Source: Oceanobacter antarcticus (lineage in GTDB: Bacteria > Pseudomonadota > Gammaproteobacteria > Pseudomonadales > Oceanobacteraceae). From it: a stretch of DNA of 64,000 bases. Of this stretch, positions 54,284 through 61,437 are shown in pieces. How positions within the stretch are numbered: the stretch's first letter is position 1; each line of letters starts with the position of its first letter. Made by a program: the position numbers and the translations under genes. The stretch covers positions 265,832 through 329,831 of the forward strand of contig NZ_JBBKTX010000001.1 in NCBI RefSeq assembly GCF_044962685.1. The letters run 5' to 3'. The notes beneath the pieces were generated by a model. That model ran no database searches and was not told the origin of the DNA. It saw only the letters and a program-made list of their open reading frames with translations.

Positions 54284-54574
54284 ATGATTGCATCATTCAA
54301 GGATCAGTGGCTAGAGGATTATTACTTCCAAGGCAAGAAATCGTCCACTATTCAGTCCTCGTTAGAAAGTGCGCTCAAGCGGAAGCTCGATATTATGCAT
54401 GTCGCTGTTGAGGAAAAGGACTTGCGAATACCGCCAGGCAATCGCTTTGAGCACTTGACGGGTAAGCTGGATGGATGGTGTTCCATTCGGGTGAATAAAC
54501 AATATCGGCTGATCTTTCAGTGGGGCAATGGCGAAGCAACCCAGGTTTACTTAGATCCACACACTTATCGATAA
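54284..54574 (+). CDS. higB: HigB-type toxin (RelE superfamily)
   Basis: The 96-residue protein starts MIASFKDQWLEDYYFQGKK and continues with LRIPPGNRFEHLTGKLDGWCSIRVNKQYRLIFQW, the HigB (killer protein) pattern. HigB cleaves mRNA on the ribosome. The frame is open to 54254, but the ATG at 54284 gives the normal HigB length. higA follows after 27 bp. Confidence 0.93.
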   Translation: MIASFKDQWLEDYYFQGKKSSTIQSSLESALKRKLDIMHVAVEEKDLRIPPGNRFEHLTGKLDGWCSIRVNKQYRLIFQWGNGEATQVYLDPHTYR

Positions 54575-54601
54575 AACGACCGATAACAAAGGGCACACAC
54601 A

Positions 54602-54916
54602 ATGGCTGACAAGTTACAGATTCCCGCTCATCAACCGACCAGTGTCGGAGCCATGCTTAAAGAGGAGTTTTTGTCCCCCATGGGTATCTCTCAAGGTGAG
54701 CTGGCTAAAGCAATGGGGGTGGGGCGCAAAACCGTCAATGAATTATGCGGCAATCGACGTGGTGTTACCGCTGAAACCGCGTTCTTACTGGCCAAAGTGC
54801 TCGGTACATCCCCGGAATTTTGGCTAAACCTCCAGTTGTTGAACGATCTTTGGATCGCCCAGCACAGCGAAGTCCTCAAAGAAAAATTAGCCAAAGCACA
54901 GCCTCTGGCCGCTTAA
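54602..54916 (+). CDS. higA: HigA-type antitoxin (XRE family)
   Basis: The 104-residue protein has the HigA start HQPTSVGAMLKEEFLSPMGIS, the helix-turn-helix SQGELAKAMGVGRKTVNELCGNRRGVTAETA and the conserved LGTSPEFWLNLQ segment. It neutralises HigB and represses the operon. A 16-bp perfect palindrome (GGCCGCTT/AAGCGGCC, 54907-54922) overlaps its stop codon and may act as a terminator. Confidence 0.95.
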   Translation: MADKLQIPAHQPTSVGAMLKEEFLSPMGISQGELAKAMGVGRKTVNELCGNRRGVTAETAFLLAKVLGTSPEFWLNLQLLNDLWIAQHSEVLKEKLAKAQPLAA

Positions 54917-54953
54917 GCGGCCTCAGCTTTCCTATCTTGCTTCAATCCTGATT

Positions 54954-55253
54954 TTACTCCCGCCCTCTGTCATTCCTTCTGTTTGTGCCTTGGCTCTGTT
55001 CCCCAAAGCTTTGGCTTAGCCGCTGCTGCTTGTTCTGTTCGACCTGATCAAAGGGATCGGGTCGGTGTTTTTCGACTTCCTGATCCCAGCGTTGGTTAAA
55101 GAGCTGGCGTTTAACGACCTCTGCCCCATGAGGGGCAGGTTCTGGGTGGGGAGCGGAGTCTTTTATCATGTCTGGCGCTGTCACAGCTTCCGCTTCATGA
55201 CCGTGCGCTGCGTGTGCAAAGGCATCATTGGCCTTACCCTTATGCTCATCCAT
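54954..55253 (-). CDS. Small hydrophilic protein of the mobile region
   Basis: The 99-residue product is soluble and likely disordered at its N-terminus (His/Ala/Glu-rich); the C-terminal half is Gln/Arg-rich helix (NQRWDQEVEKHRPDPFDQVEQNKQQR). No family is recognised. The ATG follows GAGGTAA at good spacing. It is divergent from the next gene and close to the conjugative coupling gene, so it probably belongs to the same element. Confidence 0.6.
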   Translation of the reverse strand: MDEHKGKANDAFAHAAHGHEAEAVTAPDMIKDSAPHPEPAPHGAEVVKRQLFNQRWDQEVEKHRPDPFDQVEQNKQQRLSQSFGEQSQGTNRRNDRGRE

Positions 55254-55328
55254 TGTGATTACCTCAATGAATTCAATCGGTTGTGGATTTTCTTTGCTTG
55301 CTTTAGGTTGGCTGCGAGATAATGGAGT

Positions 55329-55673
55329 ATGCGCTCTGTTCGTGAATTTCGCTTATTGTGCCAAGACAGTTTTCAAGTCCGTGCCTTATCCTGCCCGGAC
55401 GGGCTGGTGCGCTTGGTGGCGCTGCACCGTAAGGGCTGGGAGGCACTGGACGCGCTATTGACCAGTGTGCCCAGCGTGGATGATCAGATCATTCTTGATG
55501 ACATCTTTCAGACCCTGTTGCCGAGCTGTTACCAAGCCGAAGCCCAAGGCTGGCCGTTGGATGATGCTTTCCGAGAACATTTCTATTACTACGTCCTGTT
55601 TAACTACAACGACTTGATCCGCCGCCGTGATGGACTGACCAACGACAATGACTTGTTGTACAAGCCTCGCTAA
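55329..55673 (+). CDS. Hypothetical protein
   Basis: The 114-residue product is acidic and helical (SVDDQIILDDIFQTLLPS, then DDAFREHFYYYVLFNYNDLI). No family is recognised. A GGAG lies only two bases before the ATG, which is close. It faces the coupling-protein gene tail-to-tail. Confidence 0.55.
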   Translation: MRSVREFRLLCQDSFQVRALSCPDGLVRLVALHRKGWEALDALLTSVPSVDDQIILDDIFQTLLPSCYQAEAQGWPLDDAFREHFYYYVLFNYNDLIRRRDGLTNDNDLLYKPR

Positions 55674-55761
55674 CCCTTCAGCATACAAAGCCAGCACTCA
55701 CAGAGTGGGAAACGCTTTTCCGCCTCAGGTCACCTCTCAAGATCACCGTTTAATGCACTTC

Positions 55762-57393
55762 TCACCATGTTTTATAGCCCTGCACATAGGCGATTTCGCC
55801 ATTGATATGATTAGGCCAGTGCGCCAGTTTTGGCGGTACGGCTTTGCGGATAAAACGCTTGGTTTGTTTGCCCCAGACTCTGTGCTGTATCTGGATTCTG
55901 TCCAGTGGCGGGAACAATGGGTCGGGGGCGTATTTCCCCGCCAGAGCCGGGTTTAAAAAATATTTCGGCAGTTTTTCCGCCAAGATCGGTGGGATGCCTG
56001 CGCCCGGTGAGAAGATCAGCACCTGGTTGCTCAGTCGCATCAATTCTGCGGGATCAAGAACGGATCGACCTATGCGCCTGCGCCGCTGGCTTTGACTGGC
56101 CTCATGCTGATATTGGCGTTCGGACTCTAATATATGCCCGCCCTGCATCAAGGCTTCCAGCCGGGCAGTTTCGGCCTTAAAACGCCGGTCTGCCTGTATC
56201 AGCTTGTCGTCATATTCAACCGTGGTTCTGCCGATCATCTCGGCGTAGCGCTGCGCGCTGTGAATATCTCTGATGCCCCCGCCAAGAATGATCTGAGTGC
56301 CACAGCTTTCAATGATCTCTTGCGATCCTGCTCTGCCAAACAGATGGTTGAGCTGCCCTTGGGACTGATAGACCAGCACGGTATCAATGTATTTACGGCA
56401 CTCACTGACCAGACGCTTGATGAAATTAGCACCGCCGCACGTAGCGGCTTCTTCCAGATAGAACAAAGGACGTTTGCTTTGGTGAAATCGGGTGCAGTGG
56501 AGCATGGCAATCCCGACCACCATACGGGTGAGGCTTTCCATCAGCTTGCCACTGCCACTATTGAGCACGTAGTAAACAGCGATTTTGCGGTTTGGGTCGG
56601 GCAAATAGGCCAGATAATCGCTATCCCCACTGACCGATGCCGCAACAGGTTCAGAGGCCAGCCAGTCAAAGTCGTCTTTGAGCTTGCCCATGATCGCGCC
56701 GTATTCTCGCTCAGAGCCGTGCTTCTTGCTGAAGATTTCCAAAAAGGTGGAATACAAATCGTGTGAGATCTGCTCAAAAGGCCGGCTCCAATCCTTGAAA
56801 TACTCATCATCACTGTCGAGCCTAAGCAAGTGTTCCCAGAAGCGAGCGGGTGTCACTCGGCCTTCTGCGATCACCAGCCCCATTAGCAGTCGAGCACACC
56901 AACGCCGAGCGCCTTTACCGACCCAGGCATTATCGCCTTCGCTCTCGCCGCCGCTTTCCTCACGAACGCCCATCCCTGCAATGCGCCGCGCATTATCCAG
57001 TAGCAAGGGATCGTCGGGCTTTAGGATCGACCAGAGATCCAAGCGATGGTTGATATCGGGATAAGCACCCACACCTTCCACATTGAGCGCATAGGCTTCA
57101 CGCTGTTGAGCCAAGTTATAGTGCCAGGTGGTGCTGAAATACTGTCCGCCCATATCCAGTACAAAGAAGCTGTGAATGCTGGGATGCACTAATTGATACA
57201 GTCCCACACACGCACCTTTGCCCGATCCAGCCCCGCCCATGATCAAGGAGGGTTCTTCAACTCGCCGCCTCAGAATCGTTTGACCCAGCACGCCAATGGG
57301 CGCGCCGCGCTTGGATAAGGCCACAGCATCCGCTTCTGTGCCCAGCCGTGATGAGCCATAGAGATACTGGCGGTGGAAGTCCTCTTCAATCAT
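55762..57393 (-). CDS. VirD4/TraG-family type IV coupling protein
   Basis: Coupling proteins are hexameric ATPases that bring the relaxase-DNA complex to a type IV secretion channel. The 543-residue product has Walker A GGAGSGKG (53-60), Walker B-like FFVLD (76-80), the PLFYLEEAATCGGANFIKRL segment and LVYQSQGQLNHLFGRAGSQEI, where the TraG/VirD4 family has its second ATPase motifs. It carries no N-terminal membrane helices; these are probably supplied by the small membrane protein just upstream (1-bp overlap). Other transfer genes are not visible. Confidence 0.85.
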   Translation of the reverse strand: MIEEDFHRQYLYGSSRLGTEADAVALSKRGAPIGVLGQTILRRRVEEPSLIMGGAGSGKGACVGLYQLVHPSIHSFFVLDMGGQYFSTTWHYNLAQQREAYALNVEGVGAYPDINHRLDLWSILKPDDPLLLDNARRIAGMGVREESGGESEGDNAWVGKGARRWCARLLMGLVIAEGRVTPARFWEHLLRLDSDDEYFKDWSRPFEQISHDLYSTFLEIFSKKHGSEREYGAIMGKLKDDFDWLASEPVAASVSGDSDYLAYLPDPNRKIAVYYVLNSGSGKLMESLTRMVVGIAMLHCTRFHQSKRPLFYLEEAATCGGANFIKRLVSECRKYIDTVLVYQSQGQLNHLFGRAGSQEIIESCGTQIILGGGIRDIHSAQRYAEMIGRTTVEYDDKLIQADRRFKAETARLEALMQGGHILESERQYQHEASQSQRRRRIGRSVLDPAELMRLSNQVLIFSPGAGIPPILAEKLPKYFLNPALAGKYAPDPLFPPLDRIQIQHRVWGKQTKRFIRKAVPPKLAHWPNHINGEIAYVQGYKTW

Positions 57394-57680
57394 CAGAATG
57401 GACTCCGGTGGATTTTGACAGTGCGACGAAACAGCAACTGCACCAACAGCTGAAGCACGGCGGAGCTGCCAAAATAGCTACTCGCCGCCAGCAATATGAC
57501 CACTGCCCACGATCCCCAATACGCCGTTTGATAATCCAGCTCTGAGCTTAGAAAGCCCTGCACTGGCACGCGCACGTGACGGGCAATAAGCGGAGACAGC
57601 AAAATAGCCCCTGTGGCCGCCAGCGCCCCTGAAAAGCCGGTAATGGCCTTTCCCATGCTCCCTTGTGAATTCTCCTGCAT
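57393..57680 (-). CDS. Small membrane protein coupled to the coupling-protein gene
   Basis: The 95-residue product has two membrane segments (about residues 12-32 and 52-75) and a basic C-terminus. It overlaps the coupling-protein start (TGATG), so the two are co-translated. A likely role is to anchor the coupling ATPase, since membrane and ATPase parts of VirD4-like proteins are normally one chain; this is inference. Confidence 0.65.
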   Translation of the reverse strand: MQENSQGSMGKAITGFSGALAATGAILLSPLIARHVRVPVQGFLSSELDYQTAYWGSWAVVILLAASSYFGSSAVLQLLVQLLFRRTVKIHRSPF

Positions 57681-57824
57681 ACCATCGTCCCCATTCAGTG
57701 AGAGTGAGGTGACAGCTTGCCGCTGACCTATCCGAAAGGTGGGAAACCGCGCTCAGGCTGGATCACGAGAATTATGTCCAATTAAGCGAAATCGGACTGA
57801 AGGATATTTTCCGTAAAAAAGACC

Positions 57825-57837
57825 GATCTTTCCCGAA
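57825..57837 (+). promoter_or_regulatory. Shared 13-bp motif, copy 1
   Basis: GATCTTTCCCGAA is found 64 bp before the ATG at 57902. The same 13 bases occur 59 bp before radC. Flanks are also partly alike (A-run and a G-C-rich triplet just before it). Confidence 0.6.
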
Positions 57838-57901
57838 TTCCGACCATCGCCCCTTTAAGTTGCCGTTCATTGTTCAACTCAACTTGAAAGGGAAATTCAT
57901 C

Positions 57902-58279
57902 ATGGACGATATATTTCAGGGTATTAGCACGCCCCACAGGTCAATTCTGTTGGCTTCAAATCAGCAACTTCAGGATCGGGCGTATTACCGCAGGCTTTGG
58001 CAAGCTATTCGCGGGGTTAATCTCTCTCGGCGGGTATGGCGCGACACGCTTGCGGATATGCTGCGGGATTACAGGGGCGATATTCTATACGCCCCCGGTG
58101 TGCCGTATCAGATCCCGCTAGTGGATCATGTCTTTGGCGACGACGAGGATATGCGCTGGATGGGGTATTACCTGAAAGCGGATAAAAGCGGCGATAATCC
58201 ACTGATGCACTCACGACAATTTGAGCGCTTGCGTTTATTGGACTTATACGCCCGTATTCACCAGCTTATCGCGTTCTAA
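57902..58279 (+). CDS. Hypothetical protein of the mobile region
   Basis: The 125-residue product is soluble and rich in Arg and Tyr (RAYYRRLWQAIRGVNLSRRVWRD; MRWMGYYLKADKSGD). No family is recognised. The ATG at 57902 is preceded by AAAGGGA; the open frame to 57860 is probably leader. It has its own upstream motif and terminator. Confidence 0.65.
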   Translation: MDDIFQGISTPHRSILLASNQQLQDRAYYRRLWQAIRGVNLSRRVWRDTLADMLRDYRGDILYAPGVPYQIPLVDHVFGDDEDMRWMGYYLKADKSGDNPLMHSRQFERLRLLDLYARIHQLIAF

Positions 58280-58337
58280 CCAGCGCCATATCCATCACTA
58301 ATCACAGACATATCGCCTAGATAACGCTGTGATATCG

Positions 58338-58380
58338 AAAGCCCATAGTGCATCCCTACCAAGGGCACTATGGGCTTTTT
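58338..58380 (+). terminator. Rho-independent terminator
   Basis: AAAGCCCATAGTGC pairs perfectly over 14 bp with GCACTATGGGCTTT and is followed by T residues, 58 bp after the hypothetical gene. Confidence 0.92.
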
Positions 58381-58424
58381 AATGGCGGCCTGTCTCATTT
58401 AAATATACAGACCACCAAAAGGCA

Positions 58425-58437
58425 GATCTTTCCCGAA
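58425..58437 (+). promoter_or_regulatory. Shared 13-bp motif, copy 2
   Basis: GATCTTTCCCGAA, identical to 57825-57837 and at nearly the same distance from the next start codon (radC). The arrangement suggests a common activator or repressor site, or an element-specific promoter. Confidence 0.6.
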
Positions 58438-58496
58438 ACGGAGCATAACGGCTTGTACAGCTGGGTTATTCAACCGTTAACAGAAAGCAGGACACC

Positions 58497-58946
58497 ATGA
58501 ATGCACAAGACGAACAAAATGTTATCAATCAGGCCATCGAGATTTTAGAAGCGCGCCTTCAAAAACCCGAGCAAGCTTTATGCAGCCCACAGGACACGTT
58601 CAACTATCTGAAGCTCAAGCTCTCAGAGCTGGAGCACGAGGTTTTTTCAATCTTGTTTCTGGATAACCAAAACCGCCTCCTGAAAAGTAAGGAGCTATTC
58701 CGGGGCACGATAGACGGCGCAGCCGTCTACCCCAGAGAAGTGGTTAAAGCCGCGCTGGCTTTTAACGCCGCAGCGGTGATCTTTGCGCATAACCACCCTT
58801 CTGGCGTCTCTGAACCCAGTACAGCAGACAGGCACATCACCGAGCGCTTGAAGTCCGCTCTGGAGTTAGTCGACATACGCACGCTGGATCACGTCATTGT
58901 CGGACAAGGCGCACCCTATTCCTTTGCTGAACGAGGGCTGTTGTAG
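58497..58946 (+). CDS. radC: Short RadC-family JAB domain protein
   Basis: The 149-residue product is the JAB/MPN metalloprotease-like half of RadC with the zinc motif HNHPSG (98-103), the following Ser and Asp111, and an early Glu. The N-terminal helix-hairpin-helix part of chromosomal RadC is missing. Such short forms (YeeS-like) are common on integrative elements; their function is unclear and they are not required for repair. Confidence 0.9.
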   Translation: MNAQDEQNVINQAIEILEARLQKPEQALCSPQDTFNYLKLKLSELEHEVFSILFLDNQNRLLKSKELFRGTIDGAAVYPREVVKAALAFNAAAVIFAHNHPSGVSEPSTADRHITERLKSALELVDIRTLDHVIVGQGAPYSFAERGLL

Positions 58947-59021
58947 TAAGAGAAAGCGGGTCATTGTGGTCACGCTGAACCGCCATCAAAACTCGCAGCG
59001 ATTAAGCCGCTTAACAGTGGA

Positions 59022-59113
59022 TGCAAGATGTGTATGGCATTGCCACTTTTGACTTTTTTCTCGGTAGCTACGCACCCGGAGAAGGTCAAAAGCGGCTCGC
59101 CATACATCTTGCA
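59022..59113. repeat. 92-nt imperfect long hairpin
   Basis: TGCAAGATGTGTATGGC pairs with GCCATACATCTTGCA (two bulged bases), then GCC with GGC, then CTTTTGAC with GTCAAAAG, and a short CTC..GG/CC..GAG top. The whole unit folds on itself with few mismatches. Confidence 0.8.
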
Positions 59114-59435
59114 AAGGGGGATAGCTGCGCCCCCCGTTTGATCCCCCATGCGGTGGCAACTTTCAGGCATTGAGCCTTGTCGTTGCCAATCAGCGTATCG
59201 CCGCTGAAGCACTCGTCAGACTTGGAGAAGTGACCTCTCCACCGACACCGAACCATGCATCAACGTCTGGGCGTTGAATCCCCAGTCAGGGAGCGTTCCT
59301 GCTCCCCAACACCCCATGAGCAAAGGGTAGTTCCTGGCCCTTGCAACCCTCGACCAAGCAACGCTGCTTGGATGGCGGTTTGTCTTTTTGGGAAGGCAAT
59401 TCGTGCTAAACCTAGGGATGAGTCAATTATTTTTG

Positions 59436-59464
59436 TTGCACGTAACAATGAGCATAGTTATCTT
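59436..59464 (+). promoter_or_regulatory. Possible promoter of the Argonaute operon
   Basis: TTGCAC (59436-59441) and TATCTT (59459-59464) are 17 bp apart, a reasonable sigma-70 match in an AT-rich stretch, about 135 bp before the first gene. Confidence 0.4.
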
Positions 59465-59601
59465 GAATATCGTAATGAATGGAATATCGGCTGTTGTCGA
59501 CCCTTAGCAGACGCTACGTTTTGCTCTGATTCAACCCTACAAGGAGTCACACTAGCGAATGAGAGAGTAGCAGTTGCAGTGTGATTTAGTTAAGGAGGTT
59601 T

Positions 59602-61437
59602 ATGTCTGCGAACCCGATAATTTATTGCCTTGAGAATTTGACTGACTATCGACAGTTCGAGCGACTGAGCTCCGATCTGATGTCTGGCTGCGGCTTTCTA
59701 AATGTTGAGCCGATTGGTGGCAGCAATGATAGGGGGCGGGATGCAATTTACACGACTAAAACAAACGATGTATTTACAATATTTGCTTATACGGTACGTT
59801 CTGACTGGTCTGTAAAACTCAATCAGGATTGTAAACGGATAAAAGAGGAGCATCACAATCCCGACCAAGTGGTATTCGTTTGTACAAGCGACCTTTCAGG
59901 AAATGAGAAAGATAAGGCTAAAAAGAAAATTAAAGATGTTTTTAACTGGGATCTCGAAATATACGATATAGAGAGAATTCGCGTTCTGCTGGCGGGAGAG
60001 TTGCGCCACCTTATTGCACAACATCCCGCTATATTCTGCCCTCCATGGTTTCCAGTTAAAGGTGGTCTTTCTATAGCAGAGTGTAGAGACACAATTATTA
60101 TCGACCATTTACAACCAGATCATTCGTTAGCAACTTGGCTTTCCAGAAAACTATCTATAGCAGGCTACAAAACATGGTGTTATGGCCTTTCTCCTTTAGC
60201 TGGTGAGGATAAAGATGAATCCATTTCGTCCTTAATTGACCAGCGAGCAGTTCAGTATCTCCCGATCCTATCCTATGATTTTTTCTCCGATTCTGAATTT
60301 GTCGCACGTCTAAGTATGGCGGCTAAGGCAGATGGTTTCGTTATTCCGTGTTGGTCTGATGATTTGAGTGAGGCGGCCTCGAACGCCAAAATACTTAAAT
60401 TGGAGCCAGCTAAGTTTGATGAAATGTGGTCAGGCGGACTTTCTCAAATCATAGAACAGTTAAATGCAAGAGCTATAAAACCTGACTTTGACGAAGCTAG
60501 AGGTAAATCTATAGCTTTAAAAGCTTATATGCCAGAGCCTGTGACTAGACCCATTAGTGAGAAGGTGTATTCGAATGTATTTGCTGTTGACGTTCCCAAA
60601 TCAATTTTAGTGTGTGAATTAGATAAGAAGCTTCATGATGTAGAGTTGGAGCAACTAAGATCTGAGTGGGCATTTGCAAAAGTATCGCCGCAAAAGCTGT
60701 TGTCTTTTGACGTGCCTCCTGCCAGTGTACCGCTAATTAAAGCCCCTAGGATTGCCGAATATGCTTGGGAAAGCTATCGCGAAAAGGAAGGAAGAAATTC
60801 GGTATCTGTTGTTAAAGAATTAATTCGAAGAAGTTTGTTTCTGGCATGTTCTAAGGCTGGATTGGAATATTGTGAAGATCGAAAGCTCTATTATTTTAAG
60901 GAGCTAGAAAGTAAGAATAACAATATTTCTTTTATTCATGTTGATGGTAGAAAAACGCACGTTGCAGGCACAGGCATTAAGCAGGATGGTTGGGGCGATA
61001 GAGCAACAAAATTCCGATACCAACTTAGCCCAAGTTTTCGAGTAGATCGTGATGAAGAAGGAAGGTTTTGGGTTATGACTCGTATTTACATACGGGTTAC
61101 TGATCTGAACGGTAAGCCTTATGAAGGCAAAGAAATTCTTCGCAAACGAAAGAAAGTTACTAAGAGCTGGTGGAATAAAGAGTGGCTGGCAAGAACTCTT
61201 GGTGTGATGCAGGCGCTATCAAAGACTGAAGATAAAACTCTAATTAATATTGGATCAGAAAAAAAAAGAACAGTGTCGGTTTCTACCCGACCCTTGGATT
61301 GGGATTGTCCTGTCTCTATAGATGTTGAAGCAGTTGATCGTATTGGGGACTTCCAAGAAGAAATGGCCTCTTCAAGGTATTTTGAGGAAAGCGATATCGA
61401 AGACGCAGGTAAAGAGAAGGAGGCCAGTAATGAGTGA
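59602..61437 (+). CDS. Nuclease-TIR-APAZ protein of a short Argonaute system
   Basis: The 611-residue protein has three parts. Residues 1-150 look like a PD-(D/E)XK (Mrr-like) nuclease: Glu20, GGSNDRGRD (39-47) and FAYTVRSDWSVKL (61-73, with a candidate catalytic Lys). Residues 163-285 resemble a TIR domain (GYKTWCYGLSPLAGED, YLPILSYDFFSDSEF), but the usual NADase Glu position reads Arg236. Residues 300-600 match APAZ, the partner of short Argonautes (YQLSPSFRV, IYIRVTDLNGK, RKRKKVTKSWWNKEWLAR). The ATG follows AAGGAGG. It overlaps the Argonaute gene by 8 bp and should form a complex with it. Confidence 0.85.
   Translation: MSANPIIYCLENLTDYRQFERLSSDLMSGCGFLNVEPIGGSNDRGRDAIYTTKTNDVFTIFAYTVRSDWSVKLNQDCKRIKEEHHNPDQVVFVCTSDLSGNEKDKAKKKIKDVFNWDLEIYDIERIRVLLAGELRHLIAQHPAIFCPPWFPVKGGLSIAECRDTIIIDHLQPDHSLATWLSRKLSIAGYKTWCYGLSPLAGEDKDESISSLIDQRAVQYLPILSYDFFSDSEFVARLSMAAKADGFVIPCWSDDLSEAASNAKILKLEPAKFDEMWSGGLSQIIEQLNARAIKPDFDEARGKSIALKAYMPEPVTRPISEKVYSNVFAVDVPKSILVCELDKKLHDVELEQLRSEWAFAKVSPQKLLSFDVPPASVPLIKAPRIAEYAWESYREKEGRNSVSVVKELIRRSLFLACSKAGLEYCEDRKLYYFKELESKNNNISFIHVDGRKTHVAGTGIKQDGWGDRATKFRYQLSPSFRVDRDEEGRFWVMTRIYIRVTDLNGKPYEGKEILRKRKKVTKSWWNKEWLARTLGVMQALSKTEDKTLINIGSEKKRTVSVSTRPLDWDCPVSIDVEAVDRIGDFQEEMASSRYFEESDIEDAGKEKEASNE

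Larger units (their letters stand above)
58947..59601. other. Non-coding, strongly structured region
   Basis: No protein is supported across 655 bp. From 59022 to 59371 five hairpins follow one another: a 92-nt imperfect hairpin (59022-59113), GGGGGAT/ATCCCCC (59116-59147), TGGCAAC/GTTGCCA with an inner AGGC/GCCT (59154-59188), GGGAGC/GCTCCC (59289-59306) and CCAAGCA/TGCTTGG with a 4-nt loop (59354-59371). A structured RNA or a transfer or replication origin is possible. Confidence 0.65.

Noticed and set aside
59022..59113. Integron attC site
   Set aside because: The long hairpin lacks the RYYYAAC and GTTRRRY end boxes and no integron integrase or cassette array is present.
59255..59584. 109-codon open frame before the Argonaute operon
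   Set aside because: It crosses two hairpins, starts without a ribosome site and has no protein-like pattern; the region is better read as structured non-coding DNA plus promoter.
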